Assembly (NCBI RefSeq): GCF_900142195.1
Contig: NZ_FRAB01000034.1
Coordinates: 1-64,000 of the forward strand
Length of the DNA stretch: 64,000 bases
Origin: Paraburkholderia terricola
GTDB lineage: Bacteria > Pseudomonadota > Gammaproteobacteria > Burkholderiales > Burkholderiaceae
Direction: 5' to 3'
Positions 41,617 to 53,858 of the stretch are shown piece after piece. The notes under the pieces were generated by a model. It worked only from the letters and a program-made list of their open reading frames with translations. It ran no database searches and had not been told where the DNA came from. Position numbers and translations under genes: made by a program. How positions within the stretch are numbered: position 1 is the stretch's first letter; each line of letters starts with the position of its first letter.

Positions 41617-42482
41617 GCCTCGTTCTTGCGGCCAGACCAGTCGCGCGCGAATTGCCATGCAACGCGCCCCGAGCGCGACCCGCGTTCGAGCGCCCACACC
41701 AGCGCATCGCCGCGCGCCGCCTCGACTTCCGCGTCGTCGCAGCCGAAATGGCGCAGCCAGTGGCCGATGATCGACAGGTAGTCGTCCTGCTTGAACGGAT
41801 AGAAGCTGACCCACAGCCCGAAGCGCTCGGACAGCGAGATCTTTTCCTCGACCAGTTCGCCGGGATGGATTTCGCCGTCGGACGTGTGCTTGTACGTCTC
41901 GTTGTCGCTCATGTACTCGGGCAGCAAATGACGGCGGTTCGAGGTCGCGTAGATCAGCACGTTGTCCGATTGCGCGGCGATCGAGCCGTCCAGCGCGACC
42001 TTCAGCGCCTTATAACCCGACTCGCCGTCCTCGAACGAGAGATCGTCGCAGAACACCACGAAGCGCTCCGGCCGCTGCGCGATCAGCTCGACGATATCGC
42101 CGAGATCGTGCAAGTCGTCCTTGTCCACTTCGATCAGACGCAAGCCGTCTTTCGCATACGCGTTCAGGCAGGCCTTGATCAGCGACGACTTGCCCGTGCC
42201 GCGCGCGCCCGTCAGCAGCACGTTGTTGGCCGGCTGCTTGTGCACGAATTGACGCGTGTTCTGCTCGATCAAGCCTTTCTGGCGATCGATGTTTTGCAGG
42301 TCGTCGAGCGTGATGGTCGAGATCGCCGGCACCGGCTGCAAGTAGCCGCGCCCCTGGCGCTTGCGCCAGCGAAAAGCGACCGCCGACGACCAGTCGATCT
42401 GCGGTGCGGCGGGCGGAAGCATTGCTTCGAGGCGAACGAGCACGGCTTCGGCCCGGGTCAGAAACTGTTCGAGTTTGTCCAT
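41613..42482 (-). CDS. DUF815-family P-loop ATPase
   Basis: A 289-aa AAA-like protein. Walker A GARGTGKSS is at 92-100, Walker B region FVVFCDDLSFEDGE follows, and YATSNRRHLLPEYMSDN is the sensor-1 block typical of DUF815. Function is unknown in the family, though it is widespread. It overlaps the Nudix gene by 4 nt, so translational coupling is likely, and lies 40 bp after argJ. Confidence 0.9.
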   Translation of the reverse strand: MDKLEQFLTRAEAVLVRLEAMLPPAAPQIDWSSAVAFRWRKRQGRGYLQPVPAISTITLDDLQNIDRQKGLIEQNTRQFVHKQPANNVLLTGARGTGKSSLIKACLNAYAKDGLRLIEVDKDDLHDLGDIVELIAQRPERFVVFCDDLSFEDGESGYKALKVALDGSIAAQSDNVLIYATSNRRHLLPEYMSDNETYKHTSDGEIHPGELVEEKISLSERFGLWVSFYPFKQDDYLSIIGHWLRHFGCDDAEVEAARGDALVWALERGSRSGRVAWQFARDWSGRKNEA

Positions 42483-42522
42483 GGCTGTGAGTGAGCGGCC
42501 GTCAGCCGCGTGATGAACCTGG

Positions 42523-43764
42523 TTACGAACGATAGTCGGCGTTGATGCTCACGTAGTCGTGCGACAGATCGCAAGTCCAGATCGTGGCTTGCGCGTTGCC
42601 GCGGCCGAGCACGACGCGAATGCCGATCTCGCTCTTTTTCATGACGCGCTGGCCGTCTTCCTCGCGGTAGGCCGGATTGCGGCCGCCGGCAGTCGCGACC
42701 AGCACGTCGTCCAGATACAGATCGATCTTGCCGACGTCGAGATCGTCCACGCCGGCATAGCCGATGGCCGCGAGAATGCGGCCGAGATTTGGATCCGATG
42801 CGTAAAAAGCCGTTTTCACGAGCGGCGAATGGCCGATCGCGTACGCGATCTGGCGGCATTCGCCGACGCTCGAACCGCCTTCGACATGCACCGTCATGAA
42901 TTTGGTCGCGCCTTCGCCGTCGCGCACGATCAGTTGCGCAAGCGTTTGTGCGACTTCGGTCACCGCGTCGCGCAGCGCTGCGTAGGCGGGCGAATCGGTG
43001 GAGGTGATCGCCGGCAGGCTCGATTTGCCCGACGCGATCAGGATGAAGGAATCGTTGGTCGACGTATCGCCGTCGATCGTGATGCAGTTGAACGAGCGGT
43101 CCGCCACGTGCTTGACCAGCGCGTCGAGCACCGGCTGAGCAACCGCGGCGTCGAACGCGAGGAAGCCGAGCATGGTCGCCATGTTCGGCTTGATCATGCC
43201 GGCGCCCTTGCTGATGCCGGTTAGCGTGACCGTGTGGCCTTCGATCGTGACTTGGCGCGACGTGGCCTTCGGCAGCGTGTCCGTGGTCATGATCGCCTGC
43301 GCCGCGTCATACCAGTTCGCTTCCTTGCGGTTCGCCAGCGCGGCCGGCAGGCCCGCCTTCAAACGATCGACCGGCAGCGGCTCCAGAATCACGCCCGTCG
43401 AAAACGGCAGCACCTGTTCCGGCGCGATGTCGGCCAAACGCGCGAGTTCGGCACAGGTTTCGCGCGCATGCGCAAGGCCCGGTTCGCCCGTACCCGCATT
43501 GGCGTTGCCAGTGTTGATCACCAGCGCGCGAATCGGCTTGCCGCCCGCGCGCACGCGCTCCAGGTTTTCGCGGCACACCGTAACGGGCGCGGCGCAAAAA
43601 CGGTTCCGCGTAAACACGCCGCCTACTGTCGCGCCTTCGTCGACGGAAATGACGAGCACGTCCTTGCGGTTCGGCTTGCGGATATTCGCCTCCGCCCAGC
43701 CGAGCGTGACGCCGGCGACGGGATGGAGTTGAGCGGGATCGATCGAGGGGAAATTGACAGCCAT
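42523..43764 (-). CDS. argJ: Bifunctional ornithine acetyltransferase/N-acetylglutamate synthase ArgJ
   Basis: A 413-aa self-cleaving enzyme of the cyclic arginine pathway. The cleavage site is in KGAGMIKPNMATMLGF, where the Thr of MATML becomes the N-terminal nucleophile of the beta chain. GNANAGTGEPG and TSTNDSFILIASG are conserved. ATG 43764 gives MAVNFPSIDP; 28 further upstream codons lack similarity. Whether it also makes N-acetylglutamate cannot be told from sequence. It follows secA by 150 bp. Confidence 0.96.
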   Translation of the reverse strand: MAVNFPSIDPAQLHPVAGVTLGWAEANIRKPNRKDVLVISVDEGATVGGVFTRNRFCAAPVTVCRENLERVRAGGKPIRALVINTGNANAGTGEPGLAHARETCAELARLADIAPEQVLPFSTGVILEPLPVDRLKAGLPAALANRKEANWYDAAQAIMTTDTLPKATSRQVTIEGHTVTLTGISKGAGMIKPNMATMLGFLAFDAAVAQPVLDALVKHVADRSFNCITIDGDTSTNDSFILIASGKSSLPAITSTDSPAYAALRDAVTEVAQTLAQLIVRDGEGATKFMTVHVEGGSSVGECRQIAYAIGHSPLVKTAFYASDPNLGRILAAIGYAGVDDLDVGKIDLYLDDVLVATAGGRNPAYREEDGQRVMKKSEIGIRVVLGRGNAQATIWTCDLSHDYVSINADYRS

Positions 43765-43883
43765 GGTCGCGACCTGTCGAAGAAAATGCCGGCGGACGCC
43801 GGCATCGAGGGATCGGAAACTGATGGCTCGGGTGTGTTGCCGAACCACCGCGAAATCAACAGCAAGCAGCGTACAAAACGACG

Positions 43884-43905
43884 CGGCGCGCTCGGAAGCG
43901 CGCCG
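43884..43905 (-). terminator. Hairpin after secA
   Basis: Minus strand: an 8-bp GC stem (43884-43891 and 43898-43905, 6-nt loop) about 10 bp beyond the secA stop, followed by CGTCGTTTTG. The U-tract is short and displaced, so termination is likely partial. Confidence 0.45.
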
Positions 43906-43914
43906 CCTTCGGCA

Positions 43915-46728
<2,814 letters not shown>

Positions 46729-47018
46729 CGGATCGGTGTCTGCGTCGCGGCTTCGGCTGGTTCGCGGCGTGCGGTTCATGCACGTGCGCTCCCGGGTCGG
46801 AAGGGCCTCGGCGGCTTAGTCCAAGAGTGAATTCGAATCGCGCATTTTAGCACGCGCCCCAGCCCGCGCCTGTGTCAGCGGTGCGACGGCGGCAAGGCGT
46901 CCGAAGCCCGTCGCAGCGAGCTCCGGCGGCGCCGTTCGAGGCGGACCGCGACGTGTCTCGCGCGGTACAATCGCGGCGTGAACGCGCATGGGGCGCGAAC
47001 ACGCCGTCACGATCGAAC

Positions 47019-47504
47019 ATGAGCCGTTCTCCGTCCTTTTCGAGGCCGCCGCCCAAGCAGTTCAACGCGCGCCGCCCACAGCCCGTCGCCGAGGTGCTCA
47101 AGCGCACCGACGCGTTCGCGGCCCTGCGCGCGGGCGTCGAGCAGATCGCCGCGCTGGAGAAGGATTTGCGGGAATTGCTGCCCGACTATCTGGCAACCAG
47201 CGTGGAGCCCAGCTTCATCAAGGAAGGCGTGCTGGCGCTGTTTGCCGCGCACAACGCTTTGGCGGCGCGTTTGCGGCACATCGAGCCGCGCTTGCTATCC
47301 GATTTGCAGCAGCGCGGCTGGCCGGTGAATGCGCTGCGAATCCGCGTGCGGCCGCAGCCTGTCAAGGAACCGCCGCCGGCCAAGCAGGCGCGCATGACGC
47401 CGGTCGGCGCCGACGCGCTGCACGCGTTGAGCGAATCGCTCGCGCCGTCGCCGCTACAGGAAGCGCTGGCGAAAATGGCGGCACGACATCGGAGAAATCG
47501 CTGA
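47019..47504 (+). CDS. DUF721 (DciA-like) protein
   Basis: A 161-aa protein with a DUF721/DciA domain (about 20-120; VAEVLKRTDAFAALRAGVEQ, then HIEPRLLSDLQQRGWPVNALR). In other bacteria DciA helps load the replicative helicase. The C-terminal 40 residues are basic and low complexity. ATG 47019 gives MSRSPSFSRPPPK; 49 upstream open codons are not conserved. It stands between secA and lpxC, its usual place. Confidence 0.85.
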   Translation: MSRSPSFSRPPPKQFNARRPQPVAEVLKRTDAFAALRAGVEQIAALEKDLRELLPDYLATSVEPSFIKEGVLALFAAHNALAARLRHIEPRLLSDLQQRGWPVNALRIRVRPQPVKEPPPAKQARMTPVGADALHALSESLAPSPLQEALAKMAARHRRNR

Positions 47505-47506
47505 GC

Positions 47507-47541
47507 AAAAAACAAGCGGCCCGTTTGGGCCGCTTGTTTAT
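47507..47541. terminator. Bidirectional intrinsic terminator
   Basis: A 12-bp perfect stem (47511-47522 and 47527-47538, loop GTTT) with A6 on the left and TTTA on the right. It is stronger on the minus strand, ending lpxC transcripts; it also serves the DUF721 gene. Confidence 0.85.
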
Positions 47542-47575
47542 CATCCGTTCGCTTCGAGGTTTTCAACCGCAGAGC

Positions 47576-48493
47576 TTATGCAAAAGCCGTCTGCGTCTCG
47601 TAGGCGAAGCCGCGCGGCGCTTTTTGCTGGTCGTCGAAGGTGACGATTTCGTACGCATCTTCATGCGCCAGCAGTTCGCGCAGCAGCGCATTGTTCAGGC
47701 CGTGACCCGACTTGTACGCGTTGTACGAAGCCAGCAGCGGATGACCGATCACATACAGGTCGCCGATCGCGTCGAGCATCTTGTGCTTCACGAATTCGTC
47801 GTCGTAACGCAGGCCGTCGTTGTTCAGAATGCGGTATTCGTCGAGCACGATCGCGTTGTCCATGCTGCCGCCGCGCGCCAGGCCCAGTTCGCGCATCATT
47901 TCGACTTCATGCGCGAACCCGAAAGTACGGGCACGGGCGATTTCCCGCACGTATGACGTATTGGCGAAATCCACTTCCAGCGCCTGACCGGTTTTATCCA
48001 CAGCCGGATGACGAAAATCGATCGTGAATTTGAGCTTGAAACCGAAATACGGATCGAGACGCGCGAATTTATCGCCGTCGCGAATTTCGACTGGCTTGGT
48101 GACCTTGATAAATTTCTTCGCCGCGTTCTGTTCTTCAATACCGGCCGATTGAATCAGAAACACGAAAGAACCCGCGCTGCCGTCCATGATCGGGATTTCC
48201 TCGGCGGTGACGTCGACGTAAAGATTGTCGATGCCGAGACCGGCGCAGGCGGACATCAAATGCTCGACCGTCGACACGCGCGCGCCGTCTTTCTGCAGCA
48301 CCGAAGCGAGGCGCGTATCGCCAATCGACATTGCCGATGCGGGAATATCCACCGGCGTGGGCAAATCCACGCGCGAAAACACGATGCCGGTATCCGGCGC
48401 CGCCGGACGGAGCGTCAAGTCGACTTTACGGCCGGAATGCAGGCCGATGCCGACTGTCTTGACGATCGATTTGATAGTGCGCTGCTTCAACAT
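47576..48493 (-). CDS. lpxC: UDP-3-O-acyl-GlcNAc deacetylase LpxC
   Basis: A 305-aa zinc deacetylase for the committed step of lipid A synthesis. Zinc ligands are visible: H78 in STVEHLMSA, and HKMLDAIGD (His and Asp). SGHGLNNALL holds the catalytic His. The start MLKQRTIKSIVKTVGIGLHSG is standard. It is the last gene after ftsZ and the peroxiredoxin gene, and has its own -10 candidate. Confidence 0.98.
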   Translation of the reverse strand: MLKQRTIKSIVKTVGIGLHSGRKVDLTLRPAAPDTGIVFSRVDLPTPVDIPASAMSIGDTRLASVLQKDGARVSTVEHLMSACAGLGIDNLYVDVTAEEIPIMDGSAGSFVFLIQSAGIEEQNAAKKFIKVTKPVEIRDGDKFARLDPYFGFKLKFTIDFRHPAVDKTGQALEVDFANTSYVREIARARTFGFAHEVEMMRELGLARGGSMDNAIVLDEYRILNNDGLRYDDEFVKHKMLDAIGDLYVIGHPLLASYNAYKSGHGLNNALLRELLAHEDAYEIVTFDDQQKAPRGFAYETQTAFA

Positions 48494-48549
48494 GGTGATC
48501 TTCTATTCGATTGAAAATCCCAATCGGGACTTTTTGTTCCATAGCACGA

Positions 48550-48566
48550 ATTATACTCCATTACCC
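48550..48566 (-). promoter_or_regulatory. Candidate lpxC -10 with adjoining repeat
   Basis: Minus strand TATAAT (48550-48555) lies about 57 bp upstream of the lpxC ATG, directly preceded by GGGTAATGGAG (48556-48566). No good -35 is at 16-18 bp. The same 11-mer recurs exactly 50 bp upstream at 48606-48616. Confidence 0.5.
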
Positions 48567-48643
48567 TAAGGAGCGTCGTCGCATGGAACGTATCAATCTG
48601 TTTCGCTCCATTACCCGCTGGGCGGCTGCCAGGGAAAGCGTGA

Positions 48644-48686
48644 CGGGCCGATGTCCGGAACGGAGGCGTTTCCGGTCATCGGCCCG
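48644..48686. other. Long hairpin between the peroxiredoxin gene and lpxC
   Basis: Arms 48644-48660 and 48670-48686 pair over 17 bp with one mismatch, loop of 9. It lies about 105 bp beyond the peroxiredoxin stop. There is no U-tract. It may block read-through or exonuclease decay from the ftsZ side. Confidence 0.55.
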
Positions 48687-48789
48687 CGTAACGGCATGTC
48701 ACAAAAGCGTCTTATCCGTCGTTGCCCCTGCACAACAGGCTCGCGGCGTACCGCTGCGTGATCGAGCGCGAGGACTCGACGTCGAGTGA

Positions 48790-49293
48790 CTAGCTCAACG
48801 TAGCCAGAATACTCCCTGCATCGCTGACTTCGAATTTGCCGGCAGCCTCGACGTTCAACGTCTTGACCACGCCGTCGTCGACCACCATTGCGTAGCGCTG
48901 GGAACGGATTCCCATGCCGCGCGCCGACAAATCCTGCTCCAAACCGAGTGCCCGCGTGAAAGCCGCGCTGCCGTCCGCCATCATGCGCACCTTGCCCGAG
49001 GCGTGCTGATCGCGTCCCCACGCGCCCATTACGAACGCGTCGTTGACGGACACGCACCAGATCTCGTCGACGCCAAGCGCGCGACACTGCTCGGCATGCT
49101 CGACATAACCCGGTACATGTTTGGCCGAACAGGTCGGCGTGAACGCGCCCGGCAATCCGAAGATCACCACGCGCTTGCCCGCCGTCTGCTCGCGCACGTC
49201 GAAGCTGTTAGGCCCGATCGTGCAGCCCGCCCGCTCGTCTTCGACGAATTCGAAGAGTGTCGCGTCGGGCAGCTTGTCACCTGCCTGAATCAT
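48790..49293 (-). CDS. Peroxiredoxin (Prx5 type)
   Basis: A 167-aa peroxiredoxin of the Prx5 group, which reduces H2O2 and organic hydroperoxides, usually with glutaredoxin. The peroxidatic Cys is C55 in GLPGAFTPTCSAKHVPGY. Additional cysteines near 24, 70 and 79 could resolve it. It lies between ftsZ and lpxC, a position I recall from Burkholderia, with 249 bp to ftsZ. Confidence 0.94.
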   Translation of the reverse strand: MIQAGDKLPDATLFEFVEDERAGCTIGPNSFDVREQTAGKRVVIFGLPGAFTPTCSAKHVPGYVEHAEQCRALGVDEIWCVSVNDAFVMGAWGRDQHASGKVRMMADGSAAFTRALGLEQDLSARGMGIRSQRYAMVVDDGVVKTLNVEAAGKFEVSDAGSILATLS

Positions 49294-49542
49294 GCTCAGT
49301 CCTTTGCATCGATGCGGAGCATGCTCGCACGTCGTCGTGTCGCAGTGATTTCAGCGTCAGCCCAATCGCAGGCTGCGCCGTCCGGCGACAGTCGCCCCAT
49401 CCGCTTCGCAAATCCGAAGAGGGCACTTGTCCTTGCCGCGAATCCGACGATACGCGGCCTGATCGCCGTTCACCCGCCACGCTGGTGCAGTCGTCCGCCA
49501 ACGCTTTTAAAACAGCGCGGCGACGAAAGCCTGCTCGTGCGC

Positions 49543-50736
49543 TCAGTCCGCCTGCTTGCGCAGGAACGCCGGAATGTCGTACGTGTCGACGCCCTTTTCC
49601 TGCAACGCCTGCACATGCGACGCCGCCGTATCGCGCGACGTGCGCCACACAGCCGGCGTATCCAGCGCGCCGTAATCGGCGGTGCTCGCGTGCGACGGCG
49701 TATAGCCGGCGTGGTGCGCGTTGACCGGCTGGTTGTCGGTGCCGGTGCGCAGCAGCGTCATCGGTGCCGATTGCTGCTTCTTCGCCGCGCGACCCAGACC
49801 CGTTGCCACGACCGTCACGCGCAGCGCGTCGCCCATTGCATCGTCGTACACCGCGCCGAAGATCACCGTGGCGTCTTCCGCCGCATAGCTCTTGATGGTG
49901 TTCATCACTTCGCGCGTTTCCGACAGACGCAGCGAACGGCTCGACGTGATGTTCACCAGCACGCCACGCGCGCCCGACAGATCCACACCTTCCAGCAGCG
50001 GGCTGGCGACAGCCTGCTCTGCGGCCAGACGCGCGCGATCGACGCCGGCGACCGTCGCCGTGCCCATCATCGCCTTGCCCTGTTCGCCCATCACCGTCTT
50101 CACGTCCTCGAAGTCGACGTTCACCAGACCGTCGACGTTGATGATTTCCGCGATGCCGGCAACCGCGTTGTTCAGAACGTCGTCTGCGCACTGGAAGCAC
50201 TTGTCCATCTCGGCGTCATCGCCCATCACCTCGAACAGCTTGTCGTTCAGAACGACGATCAGCGAGTCGACGTGATCCTCCAGTTGCTGCGAACCGGCTT
50301 CCGCGACGCGCATCCGCTTGCCGCCTTCGAATTCGAACGGCTTGCTGACCACGCCGACGGTCAAGATGCCCATTTCCTTGGCGATCTGCGCGACCACCGG
50401 CGCCGCGCCCGTGCCCGTGCCGCCGCCCATGCCGGCGGTGATGAACACCATGTGCGCGCCGCGCAGCGAATCCGCGATGCGTTCACGCGCTTCTTCCGCT
50501 GCCGCGCGGCCCATTTCCGGCTTGGCGCCAGCGCCAAGCCCCGTATTGCCGAGCTGGATCACCGCGGTGGCGCGCGAGCGCGACAGCGCCTGCGCATCCG
50601 TGTTCATCACGATGAAGTCGACGCCTTGCACGCCTTTGTTGATCATGTGCTGAACGGCATTGCCGCCAGCGCCACCGACTCCGATCACCTTGATGATGGT
50701 GCCGTTCGTTTCGGTTTCCAGCATCTGGAATTCCAT
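49543..50736 (-). CDS. ftsZ: Cell division GTPase FtsZ
   Basis: A 397-aa tubulin homologue forming the Z ring. The tubulin signature GGGTGTG is at 104-110, and NTDAQAL lies at 45-51. The C-terminal peptide DTYDIPAFLRKQAD is the docking site for FtsA and ZipA. Start ATG 50736 has CGGAGG 4-9 nt upstream and gives MEFQMLETETNG. It follows ftsA by 132 bp, where a promoter may lie. Confidence 0.99.
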   Translation of the reverse strand: MEFQMLETETNGTIIKVIGVGGAGGNAVQHMINKGVQGVDFIVMNTDAQALSRSRATAVIQLGNTGLGAGAKPEMGRAAAEEARERIADSLRGAHMVFITAGMGGGTGTGAAPVVAQIAKEMGILTVGVVSKPFEFEGGKRMRVAEAGSQQLEDHVDSLIVVLNDKLFEVMGDDAEMDKCFQCADDVLNNAVAGIAEIINVDGLVNVDFEDVKTVMGEQGKAMMGTATVAGVDRARLAAEQAVASPLLEGVDLSGARGVLVNITSSRSLRLSETREVMNTIKSYAAEDATVIFGAVYDDAMGDALRVTVVATGLGRAAKKQQSAPMTLLRTGTDNQPVNAHHAGYTPSHASTADYGALDTPAVWRTSRDTAASHVQALQEKGVDTYDIPAFLRKQAD

Positions 50737-50868
50737 GTTGCCTCCGTCAAGATAAAAAATTGCAGCCACTCGGCCGTTATTCGGCAGGAGATCGGGCAAC
50801 CTCCTGTCGCGCGCCGGCCGCCGGCACCAGCGCGTATTTTTTAAAGCCCGTTCTTTAAAGCCAATTCG

Positions 50869-52101
50869 TTAGAAGTTGCCGAGGAACCAGTCCTTCATTC
50901 GCGTGAACACCTGCCCCATCGACCCCGACTGCACCGCGACCTTGCGGCCGCGCATGCGTTGCGAGCGTCCTTCGACGAGCAGGCCCATCGCCGTCGAATA
51001 ACGCGGGTTGCGCACCACGTCGGCGAGACCGCCCGCGTATTCCGGCACGCCGATGCGCACCGGCTTTAGGAAAATGTCCTCGCCCAGTTCGACCATGCCG
51101 AGCATCATCGACGCGCCGCCGGTCAGCACCACGCCGGAGCTCAGCAGTTCCTCGTAACCCGACTCGCGCACCACCTGCTGCACGAGCGAAAACAGTTCCT
51201 CGACACGCGGCTCGACCACCGCCGCCAGCGCCTGGCGCGACAGCGTGCGCGGACCGCGCTCGCCGAGACCCGGCACTTCGATCATTTCGTCGGGATCGGC
51301 CAGCGCCTGCTTGGCGATGCCGTAATCCACCTTGATGTCTTCCGCGTCCGGCGTCGGCGTGCGCAGGGCCATCGCGATATCGCTCGTGATCTGGTCGCCG
51401 GCGATCGGAATCACCGCCGTATGGCGGATCGCGCCTTCGCTGAAAATCGCGATATCCGTCGTGCCGCCGCCGATATCGACCAGCACCACGCCGAGTTCCT
51501 TTTCGTCCTCGGTCAGCACCGCCAGCGACGACGCCAGCGGCTGCAGAATCAGATCGTTCACTTCGAGCCCGCAACGGCGCACGCACTTGACGATGTTCTG
51601 CGCCGCGCTCACCGCGCCGGTGACGATATGCACCTTCACTTCGAGACGAATGCCGCTCATGCCGATCGGCTCGCGCACATCTTCCTGGCCGTCGATGATG
51701 AATTCCTGCGTGAGGATGTGCAGCACCTGCTGATCGGTCGGGATGTTGATCGCCTTCGCCGTCTCGATCACGCGCGCCACATCCGTCTGCGTGACTTCCT
51801 TTTCCTTGATCGCCACCATGCCGCTCGAATTGAAGCTGCGGATATGGCTGCCGGCGATGCCGGTGAATACGTTGGTGATCTTGCAGTCGGCCATCAACTC
51901 CGCTTCTTCGAGCGCACGTTGAATGGACTGCACGGTGGCCTCAATGTTCACCACCACGCCCTTTTTGAGCCCCTTCGATTCGCTCTGGCCGAGACCGATC
52001 ACCTCGTAGTGACCCTCGCCCTTCAACTCGGCGACGATGGCCACCACCTTCGACGTCCCGATGTCGAGGGCGACCAGCAGATCTTTATAGTCTTTACTCA
52101 T
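50869..52101 (-). CDS. ftsA: Cell division protein FtsA
   Basis: A 410-aa actin-like ATPase that tethers FtsZ to the membrane. The phosphate loop ALDIGTSKVVAIVAE is at the start, the SHS2 (1C) domain at about 85-165, GVVLVDIGGGTTD is the second phosphate loop, and LTGGASMMLGMVEL the adenosine motif. The last 16 residues (GQVFTRMKDWFLGNF) form the membrane-targeting amphipathic helix. It is 27 bp after ftsQ. Confidence 0.98.
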   Translation of the reverse strand: MSKDYKDLLVALDIGTSKVVAIVAELKGEGHYEVIGLGQSESKGLKKGVVVNIEATVQSIQRALEEAELMADCKITNVFTGIAGSHIRSFNSSGMVAIKEKEVTQTDVARVIETAKAINIPTDQQVLHILTQEFIIDGQEDVREPIGMSGIRLEVKVHIVTGAVSAAQNIVKCVRRCGLEVNDLILQPLASSLAVLTEDEKELGVVLVDIGGGTTDIAIFSEGAIRHTAVIPIAGDQITSDIAMALRTPTPDAEDIKVDYGIAKQALADPDEMIEVPGLGERGPRTLSRQALAAVVEPRVEELFSLVQQVVRESGYEELLSSGVVLTGGASMMLGMVELGEDIFLKPVRIGVPEYAGGLADVVRNPRYSTAMGLLVEGRSQRMRGRKVAVQSGSMGQVFTRMKDWFLGNF

Positions 52102-52128
52102 AGCGTGCTCATTGCGTGTGATGTCCGT

Positions 52129-52881
52129 TTACTTCTTGCCCTTGTCGGGTTCGCTGATGAAGCGCATGCCAGCGGCACGAATCGCGAAACCGTTCGGATA
52201 GCGCAAGTCCGCATACTCAATGTCCTTCCCCCAACGTTGCGTCACCGCGTTCCAGGCCGCGGTCAGGCGCTTGCTGCGATCGAGCAGCGTGTCCTGATTG
52301 CGTTCGCGTCCAAGTTCCACCTGCATGCCGTTCGACAGCTTCACCGTCCACGCGTAGCGCGGCGACAGCGTCACTTCCTCGGGCGTCGCGCCTAACGGCG
52401 CAAACCATTTCTGGAAGTCGTGATACCGCGCGACGACTTCCTTCGCCGTTCCGTCCGGGCCGTCGAATGCAGGCAGCTCCTCTTCGAGTTCGCCCTGGTT
52501 CGCGGTGAACAGTTCGCCGTCCACGCTCACCAGTTGATCGCTGCCCCACGTCCCCAGCGGTTTGTACTCTTCGAGCGTGACAGCCAGCGCATTCGGCCAG
52601 ACACGCCGCACGCTCGCGTGACGCACCCACGGCATCTGCTCGAACGCCTGACGCGCGACGTCGAGATCGACCGTGAAAAAGTTGCCCTTCAGACGCCCGA
52701 CCACACCGGCGCGCACCGTCGGCGAATTGATGTGCTCGGTATCGCCGTCGATCTGAATCTCGTGCAGCGCGAAGTTCGGACGCTGGATCAGCCAGTAACC
52801 GCCTGCCGCCAGCAGCACGAGCACCAGCAACGCATGCAATGCGTTGGCGGCGAGATTGAGCTGGCGAACGTTGTTCCACAT
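52129..52881 (-). CDS. ftsQ: Cell division protein FtsQ
   Basis: A 250-aa bitopic division protein. One membrane helix (about 14-33, HALLVLVLLAAGGYWLI) is followed by a POTRA domain (FALHEIQIDGDTEHI to LEEYKPLGTW) and the FtsQ domain with a conserved PNGFAIR-type end. It links early and late divisome proteins. It is 34 bp after ddl. Confidence 0.96.
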   Translation of the reverse strand: MWNNVRQLNLAANALHALLVLVLLAAGGYWLIQRPNFALHEIQIDGDTEHINSPTVRAGVVGRLKGNFFTVDLDVARQAFEQMPWVRHASVRRVWPNALAVTLEEYKPLGTWGSDQLVSVDGELFTANQGELEEELPAFDGPDGTAKEVVARYHDFQKWFAPLGATPEEVTLSPRYAWTVKLSNGMQVELGRERNQDTLLDRSKRLTAAWNAVTQRWGKDIEYADLRYPNGFAIRAAGMRFISEPDKGKK

Positions 52882-52915
52882 GGTGTTGCTTTCGAGTTGC
52901 CCCGTTTAGTCCTTC

Positions 52916-53857
52916 TCAGTCCTTCAAGGTCAGCGCCAACACGCCGACGACCAGTTCCTGATAGCTGATGCCCACCGCGCGCGCCGCTTTCGGCGGCAGC
53001 GAGTGATCGGTCATGCCGGGCGCCGTGTTCACTTCCAGGAAGTACGGGTTGCCGTCGGCGTCGAGCATGAAATCGGCGCGACCCCAATCGGTGCAGCCGA
53101 GCACGTCGAACGCGCGGCGCGCCAGCACTTTCAGACGCGCTTCCTCATCCGCCGTCAGGCCGCACGGAATCAGGTATTGCGTGTCGTTGGCGATGTACTT
53201 CGCGTGATAGTCGTAGAACTCGCCGGCCGGCACGATGCGGATCACCGGCAGGTCGAGATCGCCGGCGATGCACGCGGTGTACTCGCCGCCGCCCTCGATG
53301 CTCTTTTCGACCACCACGATCCTGTCGTACTTGACCGCTTCGATCAGCGCCGCCGGCAATGCGTCGGCGCTCTTCACCTTGATCACCGCGACGCTCGACC
53401 CTTCGCTCGCCGGCTTCACGAAGAGCGGCAAGCCGAGCTTCGCGACGATCTCGTGGGAGCGCGCTTCGTAGTCGTCGCCGCGCAGCACGGCTTCGAACGG
53501 CGGCGTCGGAATGCCGAGTTGCTGCCACACGAGCTTGGTGCGGAACTTGTCGAGACCGAGCGCCGAGCCGAGCACGCCGCTTCCCGTGTAGCGGATGCCG
53601 TAAAAATCGAGTGCGCCCTGGATCTGGCCGTTCTCGCCGTAGCCGCCGTGCAGCGCGTTGAACGCGCGCACGAAGCCTTCGTCCTTCAACGCGGCGAGCG
53701 GACGCTCGGCCGGATCGAACGGATGCGCGTCGATACCGGCGTCGCGCAGACCTTGCAGCACGAGGCGGCCGGAATTGAGCGACACCTCGCGCTCGGCGGA
53801 ATTTCCACCGAGGAGCACTGCCACCTTGCCGAATTGTTTAGGGTCGATACTGCTCAT
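52916..53857 (-). CDS. ddl: D-alanine-D-alanine ligase
   Basis: A 313-aa ATP-grasp ligase making the D-Ala-D-Ala end of the wall precursor. VAVLLGGNSAEREVSLNSG is the N-terminal motif, KPASEGSSVAVIKV binds ATP, and FLEVNTAPGMTDHSL carries the metal ligands. ATG 53857 begins MSSIDPKQFG, 1 nt after the murC stop; 13 upstream codons are open but within murC. Confidence 0.97.
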   Translation of the reverse strand: MSSIDPKQFGKVAVLLGGNSAEREVSLNSGRLVLQGLRDAGIDAHPFDPAERPLAALKDEGFVRAFNALHGGYGENGQIQGALDFYGIRYTGSGVLGSALGLDKFRTKLVWQQLGIPTPPFEAVLRGDDYEARSHEIVAKLGLPLFVKPASEGSSVAVIKVKSADALPAALIEAVKYDRIVVVEKSIEGGGEYTACIAGDLDLPVIRIVPAGEFYDYHAKYIANDTQYLIPCGLTADEEARLKVLARRAFDVLGCTDWGRADFMLDADGNPYFLEVNTAPGMTDHSLPPKAARAVGISYQELVVGVLALTLKD

Positions 53858-53858
53858 C

